A DNA stretch of 64,000 bases from Ramazzottius varieornatus (GCA_001949185.1 BDGG01000005.1:62001-126000), one strand, 5' to 3'; shown: positions 23,001 through 36,497, counted from the stretch's first letter. Numbers and translations are program-made. The notes: generated by a model from the sequence alone, not told the origin.

Positions 23001-26000
23001 TGCTCATCCATTCTCATTTAATATTTTCCTCGTATGATGATGGAGAGCAACATGACATGATTAGAGCACTCCACGGAACCAACACTGTAATTTGCCACTG
23101 TATAATGCGCCTGTCAGCTGCGTCTTTTTGACGACCCGAACTAGCCATAATAGGGTTTCTTGACGATCTGTTGGGCGTGGACACCCCACTCAACCGGCGC
23201 ACAGTCACGCGCGAGTTCAGCAGGGCACATCTAGTATGCGGACAAGAATGTTCAAGACAACAACTTTTTGCGCGAGATGATCTGGGTCTGTTGTTCTTGC
23301 TTATAGAATTCTGTTCGACGAGTTGAGGTAAGTATGAGCAAGAACCTTTCAGTTCATAGTATGGCTTTTGGATCTTGGTTTGTCGGCTTGTTCTGCTTGA
23401 CTAGTCTCTACGCAGTCAGCCTTGAAATATTGGGAAGTCTTCAGTGATTCGGAACTTAAGTCGCCTTCACAGTGAGAGTTCGTCGCACTTGACTCTGACA
23501 GATATTTGAAAGAATAATCTTCTCGACTCGAGACTGAGCAATTAAAATTGTGAGACAAGCGAGTGCGATAAGGAAAGGTTATCGCCGTGGGGAGCCAGGA
23601 GACAGTTTGGCCTAGGGAGTCTTCGGTCAGTCTGGTTACGTCTTTGCTTGTGTGCGCAGCGTCTGTTGATACTTCATACTCTGTGGTATTGTGGGTCGAT
23701 CTTCCGGTCAATCTCAAAGTCAGTTCGCTGTTGCTCATGTCATACCTCCGTTAACAAATATTTCTCAAGGCTATGGCAACTAATCAGTAGAAATGTCAGA
23801 TGGAAAAACAGCACGGAATAATTATTGTATTTCGCTCATGCCGGCATGGCTGCCATTGAATATTCTCCTTGGCAAGAATGTCAGCCATGTTCGTTCAACA
23901 TGGGAAATTTGCGACTGTGTTGAGTTTTAACAAGCAATTAACATGTCTTAATAGGCCATGTCGGACATTCTTCAGAGAGTCTGACGAACGCTCGATCGCC
24001 TGGAAAAGTGGCCAAAAAAACATGTTGCACTGGGGAATATTCACATAATTTAGACGGAAAATAACAACCAGTTCTTTTGTTGTTTAGCTATTGCGAAAGA
24101 AGAGGGCTTCTCGGTGGGAATTGAACAAACAGCTTTGCTCGCTGTTTTTGCTCGACGAGCGGCAGATTTAGCGAGCTTACTTGTGCAAGACTCGAGAGGC
24201 AAATCCTTAGACCCAGATAATCTCAAGCTCCATTTCATTCCCTGTCAAAAAGTCTTGACGTGAAGCCTTTTCAGCGATCGGCGGTATAAAAAGGCTAGTT
24301 GGTCATTTCAACGGCTTCCGAGGCTGAAGGAGAACTGTACGCCGCTGAAATCCCGTAATCGATTCTAGAATGAATGCAGAGATGAAAGGCTGAAGTAAAA
24401 CGGGCGGGTAGCGCAGCTGTCCTTTATCGAGCTTTTCCAGTCCACCGGAGCGTAGAAGGCCTTACTCTGCGCCAGTCCAAAGTTTACGACAACTTCTGTG
24501 GTCTAGGGTGATGGACGAAATTTAAACTGGATTTTTTTTATAGTTCGAGGACAATAAGGAAAGGTCGGAATAGGGCGAAGTGGGTCATAAATCAGGTCTG
24601 GCGTTACACAGCCAGGCTTTAACAGCTTTTACTGACCATCATGAAGATTGAATGGATTCTCTTGATGATCCTGGAGACAGTTTAGGCTTTTACATTATCG
24701 GTCCTTGTGGCGCGCTTTCCTTGATGCGCCAAAGACCATTAAGGAAATCAAGCGATAATTGAAGTTATACCTGCACACACAGACTATGGAATGCTTCGCG
24801 GCGGGAGACCGACCGAAGACGAACCCTTGCGAATCCATCCTTAGAAAATTATCCGAATATTCGAAGAAGATTCTGAAGATGCGAGGCGGGCAAAGCACAA
24901 GAGGGAAATGGCGACCGGTGGGGGGTAGAAGAAGGAATTGTAATTCAAGTATGTGTGCTTTGGGGGATTCAAGATGGGCATCTGAAGGGGTTTCCCTCTT
25001 GTGAAATGACCATACGTGCACCATCACGCCGGGATGCTCGTCCATCTGTCAAGTAGAATAACGCTAAGGTCTCTCCAGACCTTTTACCCTGAAAGAGCGC
25101 CGGTCTAGCGCATCTTCTGCTCGTCAGCTATATTCGAACTTTATTAGCGCGTACGCAAAAGAAAACTTTACATAGAATGATAGAATATTCGAAAAACGAA
25201 GCAGAAATTGTGAGAAAAATCTGCACTTGGTTTAGAAGAGCTTTAAAAAATATTCTGGGATCGCAGTTGAAGATGGATGATCTACGAAAATCTTCTTGAG
25301 GTTCAAGCGAAGGTATTAGTGAGTGTTATCAGCAGGCACCAGTGGGACTTTGAAAAATAATGTTGAAATATTGAAAGCTCTTGATAGATCGATCGCCTAG
25401 AGTGCTAAATGAGTTTTTTCTTATAGGTGTTTATGCTTCTCGTAAAACCGACAAGGAAGCCTGCTGATCGAAATTGTCGCTACTTGAGCTTGCAGATATA
25501 ACATTTTGTGTGTAAAATGACTCGAGAATGAGATACAGTTTGCGAAATTAAGTGAGCAACAGCGGCTATTTTATCGTCCATTTTGGCTTTTCATGGCGAT
25601 GCTTGAGCTACGACGGGCCGTAAAATATTTATGAAAGACACTGGTGCCGTAAATTTCGTTGGGTCTGACATTTCGTTAGCCTTCTTGTCCCTTCATGACG
25701 GATGAACTCGTTAGGTGCTGCACCTCCAAGACGTTCGCTCGTGTGAGAACGCGACGAATATTATTTTGCACAGGGAAAAATTGTAAGTGTACCTCCGGGT
25801 GGTTCCCGAGACAATTATCTTTCTTACTCACGTAGGGATGTCCATTCTTTTAGGCATGTCTAGTGATGAGAGGTCGGACAAAATTGGAAGGCTTGGTGGT
25901 GTTATTATATGACTATCAAAAGATTACACATTGGGACTCGAACTGAATAGAGTCTTGCAAACTGTTCACTTGTTGATGGCAGTCTTTGCAAGTTGCGTGC

Positions 26001-26140
26001 GTGTTCAGGCGCTCCTGTAGGTGCTTATCGATTAAATAACATAAACATTGGAAAGCTGTCTGAGGAATGTTTTGAAAGATTACTTTTCAGCACGAGACCT
26101 CCTTTACTCTATCCTAAACTGGTGGCGCCACCCAGAGAAC

Positions 26141-26205
26141 CGATGTCTACCTGCATTCGTGTATACCATGTCATCTGTCGGCTTGATGCAGGCAGGTAGA
26201 TGTCT
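26141..26205. repeat. Short hairpin, GATGTCTACCTGCAT arms
   Basis: GATGTCTACCTGCAT near the left end pairs imperfectly with GATGCAGGCAGGTAGATGTC at the right. About 65 nt in all. Similar CCTGCATACA / TGTATGCAGG pairs occur near 20790-20842. Confidence 0.45.
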
Positions 26206-27314
26206 GCCGGTTTTTCGCTTCGAGGACGGCGTTTCCTGGTCAGATTGGGAACGAGTCCAGGAGCGTGGAAAAGAAGATAGCTGATGGTGTTATCTCTTTC
26301 GTTGCAACAGTCATATTCAGGATTAGGAAATGACCAGGTGAACAGCGGCCATTGTTCTGTCGATACAAGATAACGCCCGACATACTGTCCTCTCATTGCT
26401 GGTGTCTAAAGGATAACATGACGGTAATCGTTGATAATCCCCATAAGTCCCTTTTGTTCACACTAATAAAAGAAGCAATCTATGGTAACACCCCATTGAC
26501 CATCTCCTCTCTTCCACGTGAAGTGAGCTCACTTGGAAGCTTACTGACCGTTAAATCTTCCCAGATTTGACAGATTTAAACTCACTCCGCTTCTCTATCA
26601 ACTTTAGTCTCAACAGTTGTATGCGGCTACCAAATTCTTGGAGGTAAAGTGATCACATATTTTTGATCGCAGCTATAATTTTGATTGCATTTTCCTGCGG
26701 TTCGAACAGAGAGAATTGATGGGGAAGTCTCTATGTGTAGAAAAATATTCACAAATTTTTACACAAACTGGATTTTAATAATCGATCTGATAATATTTAT
26801 TTGACCTCCGTTACCACAATGACATGGCTGGAAGCTAGAGAAAGCTTTATTTTAATCGATAGGAAAGGCGTTTACCGGTCTTACGGTGTGAGACCAACAA
26901 GTAAGGTTTCAAAGGAAGCAAGTTGGCTGCAGCTTTAATCTTGAAGGAGTTATTTCCTTTTGGTGTGAAGGCTCTTGAGGCACTGGCGTTTTTCACTTGA
27001 GGCTCTCTTGGAAAATCAAGTAGTGCTTGCCACAACAAAAGTCTTCAATTTAACGCGAAATTTATGGATTATCCCATAGAATACACTCCTGAGAGAAGCA
27101 CGAAGCCACTTGAGTATCTTGCAGGGATGGTAACAACATCCCAAGGTTTGAAATACAATAGTCACCATCTAATCAAAATTCCCCTCCACAAACAATAGCA
27201 AACTATTTTTGACCGTCATTTTCAAGGTGAAATCCCATTAAGCCACAGTGAAGTATCTTACATAAGCGAAACATATGGATCGACATCTGGGAGGCTGGAA
27301 ACCAGCCTCCGGAA

Positions 27315-27384
27315 GATCGTCATTTCTAGTGGTGAAGTTTCCCTTGCTATTGGCTGGAGTGATGCGCCACTTGGGATGACGATC
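27315..27384. mobile_element. Family A palindromic MITE, diverged copy (intergenic)
   Basis: Ends GATCGTCATT and ATGACGATC enclose TAGTGGTG and TGCGCCACTT with the CTATTGGCTGGAG spacer shared by other copies. It is one of only two copies outside a gene. A possible outer pair (GGAGGCTGG / CCGGCCTTCC) is degraded. Confidence 0.65.
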
Positions 27385-27985
27385 ATTGTTGCCGGCCTTC
27401 CATCTGGACTGCGAAACCCTTGAGAAGCTCTTCAGTCTTTTATGATGTTACGTGGCATCTCAAAAGAGATTTTACATGGAACAACATTGTCGGAAAGCAG
27501 AAATGATTTGGATGGCCGGTTGCATAACCGTGTATCTTCTCATTGTGCTCACTGTCCGCGATGCACCTCATCTGGCGTGTGGCACAAAAAAGCACTGTTA
27601 ATTTGGACTCTATTCTTGACAATCACGTATACAGATAAGTTTTTCCTGAAGTTCCTCAAGAGGTTCCGGAACCTTTGGAACCCGATGGCGCTTCCGGTTT
27701 GTACGGCTCTGGTCTTCGCTTTGTGTGAGTTGTTGTATAGAGGGTCGCCATGTTTGTTTGGCCAATTAGATGGGTCGAACAAGGCAGCTTGACATGAACT
27801 ATGATCTTGATCATAATATTGTTATTCATTGTTTTGCGCTTGAATAGTTGAATGGCATTGTTTTGTTGGCGGCGAAAGATGGACGTCCTGCCGTGATGAT
27901 AGGGCCGTCATCTCAGTCCGAAGTGATGGACCTCAGTCATCGATCGCCACATCGATAAGCGGACCTGAACTTTGTTCTTTGCTTA

Positions 27986-28153
27986 CAGTGCAAGACAAAA
28001 TTAACCGTTAAAATGGGCGCAACATTCAAGCTGGAGCTTACTTACCCCTTAGCCAATGAGAATTAGGTTTTGCTGTATGCGCAAATTTCATTGGCTGTAG
28101 CCATCTGGCTTCATCCAACACCCATTTTTAACGGTTTATTTTGTCGTACACTG
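27986..28153. mobile_element. Tc1/mariner-type MITE, 168 bp with TA duplication
   Basis: The ends CAGTGCAAGACAAAATTAAC and GTTTATTTTGTCGTACACTG are near-perfect reverse complements, and pairing continues through CGTTAAAATGGG / CCCATTTTTAACG. TA lies directly on both sides (27984-27985 and 28154-28155). CAGT ends and TA target duplication are hallmarks of Tc1/mariner elements. There is no coding capacity. Confidence 0.8.
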
Positions 28154-28529
28154 TACTTGGCCTTCGATCGTCTAATACCATTCCGGGACATCTGGCAATG
28201 ATAATCCTCAGATAGGACATTTCCACACAGACTATAATTTACTCATGACATGACTTGGTATTTTATTAACCTTTTTTGTCTACAAAAATTTTGTTTCGCT
28301 TGGTAATTGCTGGTTTGTACAGCGCTGGGCAGCAAAGTTCAGTGGCAAAGTGCTTGCAAAGTGCTTGTAATGGCGGATCTCTGCGTCAGCAGCTTTTCGA
28401 GCCTCCTCGGTCATTTTACTGTGTCACGTGAACAATATTATTGGTGGAGACTATTGGGTCGCCGTGGAATAAGTCCAGAAGAACCACGATGGGACAATAC
28501 GCAACATGCTTCCCCATGACCTTAAGGGA

Positions 28530-28646
28530 GCTGGGCAAATGAATTGAACCAGATTGCTATCTCAAGCGGCGCACGCTCTCAATTCAATACAATGTGAGCG
28601 TGCGCCACTTGGGAAAACGATCCGGTTCGATTCATCTGCCCACGTC
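28530..28646. mobile_element. Family A palindromic MITE copy (intergenic)
   Basis: Left part GCTGGGCAAATG...CCAGATTGC, core CAAGCGGCGCACGCTC / GAGCGTGCGCCACTTG, right part CGATCCGG...ATCTGCCCACGTC. This copy has a different central spacer from the TRPN-intron copies but the same arms. Confidence 0.75.
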
Positions 28647-31600
28647 GCATAACCATAAGATGGAACCCTTAAGCAAAAGGGGCCTTTCTGAAAAGACTGA
28701 TGGTCGGAAGGAGGAATAAAGAATCAGAGGCGTTTATTCCTTGGTCGATTGAGGTTTCGAAGCTACTCGTTATGCAAATCGGAACTACTGAAGGCCGGTC
28801 CGCACCGTGTCGAACTTCCTGGTTGTCTTGCCGAAGGTCTGTGGTTCAGTTGTCAGCGGAAGATAAATTTACGGTATCTTATTCCGACCCTACAAAGAAT
28901 GTCATGGTGAAGTCGGTTGGCTTTCGGCGATAGTGCTTGTACGCTGTCAGTAATTAGCTGGTCATTGCGGATATTTCGCTTTGACAAGAGCCGAGAAATT
29001 GTTATTAAGAGATGCTGCCGACAATTAATCACTGCAGCAAGAATGACCACAGTTCACTTTAATCAGTATGCACCCTGTGTTGTCTGAATGTTCTTTTGCG
29101 AGAAATAATGTCTCGTGAAAGAGTTCTCTGTCGGAGCTGTCGAACCTTGACACTTTCGTTCGCAGCGAAACGAGCTGTGAGACAGTAAAACAGATTCCGA
29201 TTTGGTCTTTTTGCACGTCTTGCAGCTTGTAAGATTTCTCCTTGTGGGTCGACACGTGCCGGTGGTAATGCTACCTGTGCTTGAAAGGATGGCTAATGAT
29301 GTCAAGGGTTTGCGGATGAACACATGAAAAAAGATGACACGAGACGATGGGTGTGTAAGATGGATAAGTGCCCGGTGCAAAGACTTCGCAATAATATATG
29401 TAGGGCTGATGGAGGGATGGAGAAGAGGGCTTTGCAATGCACCGTTGAGTGCCTAATAAATTATTACAAATGGCGGTATTATGGCGCAAAGGTAAATAAA
29501 CGTTGCCAATCTTGTGTCAATAAATTTGCCAATGTGGAAGCGCGGGAGGGAATGTTAGCTTAGGAACGTGGTGCGTAAATTTCGAGCTTGTGAACTGTAT
29601 CTAAACTTGTTTATGATGGAGCAAGAATTGATCTTGATTCTCGCTCGATCAATATTGAAAGATGGCGCAACGTACAAATATTCGGCTTGCACGTTAATGT
29701 TTGTGCGCTACTTCATCGGGGTGCCTTTGAGTTCTCCGTTATTAGGGGTTGCCTCTATGGTTAAATTACTTTCACGCTGGAATAATTTCATTGATGGGCC
29801 TAGTATTGAGCATGGTCATACTTTGCAGGAAAATGCAGATTAGAAATCAATTTAAAGTCAATTTGAAGCGACGTCGTGAAAGTTATCCGATTACAGAAAT
29901 AGATTGGTGCGTATGCGCAGCTGTGGACGTCCTGTTGTGAAAACGTTATGGCGCCGTTCGTGGACCTCCAAGGACCTTCTGGAGGAGCGAGGTTCCCGCT
30001 GGCTTTCCCTGTTTTCTTTCAGCGAAAGAGCTTTTTCTTGCCCTCCTTGGCCTGAGGTGGTAAAGTCCTTGAAGCGTATTGAATTTCCCGACGTGAAATT
30101 GTTTCACGACTGGGAGAAAGTGCGGGCGTCACTTGATCGAGGTCACTGCGTCAGTTGAACGGGGCTTACTGTTCCCTAATTACTCTGTCATGAGAGGGAT
30201 TTTGTCCAGATTTTCGTGATTGCGTGATTCTTGTTTCGAAGAAACATAATCGGGTGACTACTCTTGTCCGTGTTTGGAAGGATATAAGGAACAAATGGAC
30301 AGATGAAGCGATAATCAGATGGGGAGGGATTTTCATGGTGCTCAACTTCGGACGCGGGACGGTGATGAGATGGTCAGCTGCTACTTGGACGCGTGGACAT
30401 TCGCTCAACTCTTGTGCTTGTCAGTCTTTGTCCTGACTTGTCCCGACTTGACGGAAGCCATTGCAAATCCCAGAAAGTAAGCGAAGAGTGAACTGAGTGG
30501 TCAGACTAAGCGGCGAAAATTGAGTTGAAAATTCCTTGGACCACTCTTCAGACTTGACAGTGCTGATAGAGATTAATGAGGAAGTGGAAATGGCTTCCGT
30601 GTCGCGACAGGCCCTCGTTTGCAGACAAAGAAAAGCGCCGGGACTTTTGAGACTAGTTTTTATTTACGGCTTCCTTTGGCAGTTCGAGTTCCTCCAAGAC
30701 TTCTTCCCTGTCGTGGATCTCGTGAATACGCTAATAGAGGGCTCGTAGAGTACGCGAAGTCGGCTCTTGAAGTCTGACGTATGAAGTACTTCCGTGTGGG
30801 TGACAATGAGGGACAATCAATCACCATGATACGATGACTGATCAAGCTTCTGCTGAACATGTTCGTGGAAGGTTTCTTGATAGGTTTTGGCCTTGAGGGC
30901 AACACTTTGCTATTACAGATGGGGGTTGCTTTTGATGAGGCAAGCTGTCATAGAGACTTTTAACTGGATGTTGTTCAGTCTCTCTTGCACATCAGATGAC
31001 CAACTGACCGTGTCCGGGCTTCGTCATTTCCCCTCCAAATCCCAGAGGGTTTGTCATTTCAAACTATTATAGCGATAACAAGAAAAATGATCATCGCCTT
31101 GATGTGCTATAAACGCCACTCAATTTGAGGGAACGCTTTTGAATACAGGCCCCACATTCTTTAGTAAAGTCTTTACATGAAAAGATGATTCAAGTCACGC
31201 AACAAGTATGAATTATTCTCGCCTTAAACATCTTAATTACTGAAGAACTTGACATCAATAGGATGAAACATCCAGAGGGAGGAGAGCATGTTTTGCTCAC
31301 TCACAAAGGATGGGCAGTTCGTCACTTTTCATTGCATGCACGATTTTTTTCCGGGTCTGGTTTTTGTCCATTCGGGTCTAGATTGTTCTTCGGGATAATT
31401 TCTGTCATCATCGTAATATTTGGCAAATCTGGCAAATCCATCTCGTCCACTCTCACAGACCTTCTTGATGAGACTCAAGTTTCCATATCCTGTCAAAGTA
31501 GATAAGATCAGCTTGATCAGAGACTTTGAACGGGTCCAGAAGAGTAGTGCGAATTGAGCGGACACTGGTCGCTATCGCTGTTGGCGTTTCCTCCTTCCAG

Positions 31601-33625
31601 CGCGCCGAGCACTTAGCTCTTTTACATCAGGGGCAGGAAATTAATGCTAATTTCATTACAGACTGTAATCGGGACATGTTCAGCGGAAATGGTAGCTGAG
31701 GAGGGAAGAGCGGTCAGGCGTGCTAAATACCGTCACAAGCGAACGTATTTTCCTCTGCATCCATTAGAAACACTTGTCACATCTCCTCTACACATATTTT
31801 AGGCAATTAGGGCGATTACAAGATGGGCGTTATGATCCTGAGAGCGAACCTGGAAATTATGTTCAGGAATGATTTTCGCGAAACGGAAAAATAAAAACAC
31901 TGCCGGGTTTCTCGTGATGAGCAGAGCTTCTTGGAAATATGAGCCATTCGTCTTCTTCTTGGGCGTGTATCGATTTCTCGTGTGACCCAGAAATTTTAGA
32001 AGGATCAGGAAGGAATAAAAGCAAGAAAGAGCTGCTTATTATTTTATTGCGTGTAATGCAAGGCATACGAGAGGCATAGCCTTCTCAAAGGCGACCCATA
32101 ACAATGGTTGATTCATTTTTAAGTCGAAATGGAGACGTGGGGAGGCTTAGGAAATGATATCAGAAGACGAGAGCCTGAACTAGTTTGAGGGGTTATTGCG
32201 AAAATGATCCGTGTGATGGAACTTTGGGTCCATTGTGCGGTGGGTGTAGGAGATGCGGATGGTCCAGTATGGCTTACGCTAAAGCCTTGTTCGTGTCTCT
32301 ACAGATTTCCTTCACAAACATTTCACATTTGATCCATTTTATGCATCATTGACCAGCAAAGTCTAATTGTGCCTCTATGTTGGCTACTTTACAGCGGATT
32401 TTTCAAATCTCGGTCAGGCATTGATCTCATCCGATTGCCGTGGCGGCACCGCCGATAGCCGGCTGCTTGAAGCCTTGCTCGTGCCGTTAAAAATTGACCG
32501 TACGTCGTTGGATGAGGGTCAAATGGTCAACGCAAGCCATTTCCGCCACCCAAAAATCCATACATAAAAAACCCACCGAAGGACTCCTTTATTTCGTGTC
32601 GTACGTGGCGCTACCGGTCAAACTGGAAACGTGAAAATATAGCTGAAAAATCCAATTATGTGGCTGAATAGAAGAGTCTCTAATATTTGTTTCCAGTGGG
32701 TGCGTTTGATAAACTTGTAGTAATAATATCTTTGGAGAGAAGTGAATACACCGCCATGTTCTGGATGAATGAAGTTTAGTGTGATGCGACCGGACATGGC
32801 AAATCTATCCATTGCTTTGACTTTGCTCCGCAGGAATCGCCATTGAAAGGATGGAAGACATAATTATGTTCTAGTAATGTTTGCCTTGCGATATGGTCTT
32901 GGCTGTAGGATAAGGATACAGATCAATGATTTGGCCGCATTCTAGTGTCGACAAATTTAACTTTATCACACGACCCTTTCCTTCTATCCGATGACCATCT
33001 CCCGTGAAATTTGCTTGTTTGCAATCACGAGAAACACGCTCGGAATTGCTACTTTCATTGCTCTTCCACACCGTCGCTAAAAATATGATGGCTCAAGCGG
33101 CTGTCAAAAATTATCGGTTGGAAGGGCCCGAGAGTGTCATGAAATCGTTGCGTCAATATTTGCGTAACACAACATAGACATCAAAGAGCACTTGATAATA
33201 GCGAAGGTCAACCAGCAAACGCCGTTGGGTTCTCGCTCAAATATCCAGCCATCTTAATTTACTTGCATTTTTGGAAACGCTGGCAATATTACAAATGTAT
33301 AATTCCTGCTAGTGGGAAATGGAGACGTATCGTAGCTTCCGGTTCTCGCTATATTGTGAGGTGCGCTGACGAAATAGGCATGACATGACATACACACATG
33401 AGTCATGGGCGGCTGATCACGTAAACTATAACAAGTTTTCAAGCAATCAGTGGTACGGTTCCCATTCAGCAGCCATCCGCCGTCTGTTCATTGCGGTGAA
33501 ACCTGGGAAATTCTCTTGCTTTCATTGCGGCATGCTTTAGTTCAGAACTTCGGAGTTTAGCAGAGTCTGGGCATGAATGCCGCATGAACATTCGATCTCG
33601 AGCGAGAACGAGGACCGTAGGAACC

Positions 33626-36497
33626 ATGATCCTCCTCCGTTTCCTAATGTTACCGTATCTTGCAGGTGCAATGGGACAGCTGATACTTTCTCGGATGGGC
33701 AACATAACCGTCCACGCTGGCCAGACCGCAACGTTCTCTTGTGATTTGCTCAACGCTGGTGCATCTGGATGGAATCACATAGAGGAAAATGTGTATCTGA
33801 GAGGCGTCGCAAAGGCAACCACGGATTTCTCCAAGTTTGACCCTCACTACTCCTTCGAGGATCCTGGACCGACCGGCACGCAGCGCATGTCCATCCACAA
33901 TGTCTCGGCCGTGGACAGCGGTTCCATTACGTGTTTCGCAGCACCTGCTGCGCAAGCAGAATGGATTAAGACAATTGCATTCCTGACCGTCTTAGTTCCC
34001 CCGAAGAACGTCACTGTCCTGAAGTCAGCTTTAAACAGCGAACGACCGGAAATCAGAATGGACGAAACTGTCAACTTGACGTGTCTCGCTTTCGAAGGAC
34101 AACCAAAGCCGAAGCTCATATGGTATCGCGGCTCTAAACAAGTTTCGGGTAAGTGAATGAATAGCCTTGTCGTTATAAACTTCACAAGACCTCTTAAGAA
34201 TGCCCTTTTTCTCCTTGCAGAAGATTTGTTCCACACGTTACGAGAAGGCTTCGAACCGAAGGGAAATATAACATTCAGTTCTCTTCTCTTCAAAGCAGCT
34301 CCGGCGGACAACCAAGCTGACTTCACATGTCAGGCCGAAAGTCCTGCATTGCCGAATCCAGAATCGCGTACCGTCACTTTGGACATTCAGTGTAAGACCG
34401 CTGTTAGGAGCTCGGCAATATCGTCCTTTCAAGTGGCGCACCTTCTAACTTATACCGACTGGAGGCGTGCGCTACTTGGAAAAAAGGATCTGGCCGAGTT
34501 TGTTTGCCGAACTCCGTTACTGTAGTTTCAGTTGTCTTCCGTCAACCCTAATTTCGATTCTGATTTTTGATGCGAAATCTGCCGTTGTTTTGCAGATCCT
34601 CCGGTGACCCCGGTGATTCAGAACTGTGGAGAGCGGAAGGCCGTCCGTGAAAACGACCATGTGTTTTCGCTGACTTGTGTAACGGACGGTGGTAATCCGA
34701 CACCTCGTCTGACATGGTTTCGTAATGGTCATCAGGAGGAGAGTAGCACCGACAGCTCTCAACTAGGTAGCCCACGCGGTCGTGCTACCTCCGTTCTCAC
34801 CTTTGTGCCACGAAGGGCCGACAATGGAGTGGTGCTGAAGTGCGAAGCCGTCAACGACTTGATGCCGCGAGGCGTCGCTGTCCAAACCATCTTGGACGTC
34901 CACTGTAAGTTACCCTTCCTACCTTGAACCATCGAGTCAGTTATAATTGTTCAATTGTCTTGCAGTTGGCCCGGAGAAAGTGACGCTTGAAGCCCCATCC
35001 AAAGTTAATCCCGGAGATACGGTTGATCTCAAGTGCAGCTCGACCGGCAGCAACCCGCCGGCGGACATCACTTGGACCATCAACAACAAACCCTACACCG
35101 AACGAAGCAAGCATACCCAACCCTCTTCCGACGGTGAGTCCTCCGACCGAAATAGCTTTCGGGGTGGAGTACAATGTTAGTATAACATTTCAGTTATAAC
35201 CGAATTGCTTTCTCAAGTGGCGCACGTTCTCAGTGTTTTCGACTGGTAGCATGCGCGACTTTCGAGAAACTGTTGTATTGTTTTTGTCTACAGTAGTCCC
35301 AATTCGCGAGAATCAGAGTTTTTTTGACCGGAAGTTCGAACTTCGTTCAAAATCCAAGTCCAACAATGAGGCTTTTGGTTGCAGGGTCTTTTGTGACGAC
35401 GTCGACAGTCAAGTTGGTTCTTCGCTCGGACGAACACTCCGACATCGTGGTGGTCTGTCGTGCGAGTAACAAAGCTATCGGCGAAGTGGCGAGCTCAACG
35501 GCCATTGTGACCGTAGCTGGCTCGACGGTACTTCCTCCCACTCAACATACACCTAACAGATTCTCCGTCTTCGATCAGGCCGGAAATGAGCTTCTGGAGT
35601 CAAACAGCACGGACTACGCTCCCTCAGATGCCAGCCTGATTGCCGGAACGAAGCCAGAAAGTTGGACCATGATTGTGGCCATTGCCTGCTCTGTCGGTGG
35701 CGTAGTCTTTTTCGCACTGATAGGTTGCCTGATTTACGTCCTCATCCGCGGCAAAGCCAAGAAGTTTGAAGGTATCAAGTAGTCTTTCACCAATGGAAAC
35801 TGATTTCTTAGGTTGTCGAATATCAATATATCCTTTCCAGAAATGGCCAACAGCGATAGTTCCGGCAGTTCAAAAGGCCACACGGAAGTCTGCAGTCAGA
35901 ATGGCCTGGAAGCTGTCGATTCTGGCATCTCCGAGATGGATCATCATAAAGTCTCCCACGACTATCTTCACCACCCCAAAGGTCCTGTTTCTCCTTCTGC
36001 AGTTCGGACCAACGCTGCTAGCACCTATCTTCTGGATGAAGCCTACCATAGTCCTTATGGAACCTACAAACACTGGACCGCTCCTGAACCCGGTAAGTAC
36101 TACAGCATCACTTTCATGTGCCTGCATACAGGGTATCTGTATATACGGCGCTTTGGCCCAAAGTATGCAGTCTCACAAACCACGGTTTGGGAATTAGGAA
36201 AGCCTTGAATGGAACTCTTACCATGTTTTCTTCCCAGTGCATCATGATATGTACAACGAGGTTGGAGTGGACTACGAAGGTGAAGGAGACTACACGGAAA
36301 CCCTAAGACGGACAGCCATGCAGTCGCTGATGCCGCACCTGCATAACCACAGTCCTTCACCCTTACGCCCCATACCCATGCACATATCCTACGAGCCCAT
36401 CCACAAGACATCGATGTTGTCCACTTTCCATGGACAGCATATCCCAACCTACAGAGCAGAAGCTTTAGTAGATGAGCTGAAGGGTCATTTGGTGTAA
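33626..36497 (+). CDS. Nephrin/Kirrel-like Ig adhesion receptor, 7 exons
   Basis: Exons 33626-34148, 34221-34391, 34596-34904, 34966-35133, 35385-35771, 35841-36092 and 36238-36497 give about 689 aa, and every intron is phase 1. Met 1-16 forms a signal peptide (M-I-L-L-R-F-L-M-L-P-Y-L-A). Four Ig domains follow: Ig1 in exon 1 (T-F-S-C-D-L ... S-I-T-C-F-A), Ig2 over exons 1-2 (V-N-L-T-C-L-A-F-E-G-Q-P-K-P), Ig3 in exon 3 (L-T-C-V-T-D-G-G-N-P-T-P-R-L-T-W-F) and Ig4 over exons 4-5. The membrane helix is I-V-A-I-A-C-S-V-G-G-V-V-F-F-A-L-I-G-C-L. The ~200-residue tail is rich in His, Tyr and Ser. This layout resembles nephrin, Kirrel, SYG and other neural adhesion receptors. Ligand and exact subfamily cannot be read from sequence. 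An in-frame upstream ATG at 33584 would add 14 residues before the signal peptide. Confidence 0.72.
34413..34510. mobile_element. Family A palindromic MITE copy (intronic)
   Basis: TCGTCCTTTCAAGTGGCGCACC and GGCGTGCGCTACTTGGAAAAAAGGATC form the arms, with TTTGCCGA near the right end. It fills much of the intron 34392-34595 of the Ig receptor. Confidence 0.7.
35192..35270. mobile_element. Family A palindromic MITE copy (intronic)
   Basis: CTTTCTCAAGTGGCGCACGTTCTC pairs with GCATGCGCGACTTTCGAGA. The outer ends are lost. It sits in the intron 35134-35384 of the Ig receptor. Confidence 0.65.

Larger units (their letters stand above)
14069..33583. other. 19.5-kb gene-poor region
   Basis: Across this stretch open frames are short, hit no family I know, and do not chain through splice sites. 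Base composition is similar to introns elsewhere in the window. The longest frame (23349-23738, minus, 129 aa, Ser/Thr rich) has no recognisable domain. Two family-A palindromes (near 27315 and 28530), a Tc1-type MITE (27986) and small hairpins (near 20790 and 26141) are the only structures I can name. The region could hold long-range enhancers, a noncoding RNA gene, or a distant 5' exon of the Ig receptor at 33626. Confidence 0.6.

Noticed and set aside
23349-23738. 129-aa Ser/Thr-rich minus-strand frame in the gene-poor block
   Set aside because: Composition is not impossible for a protein, but there is no domain, signal peptide or splice partner, and a frame of this size can occur by chance in 19 kb.
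24400-24480. Possible tRNA-like segment (GGGTAGCGCAG)
   Set aside because: No cloverleaf can be folded around it; the T-arm motif is missing.
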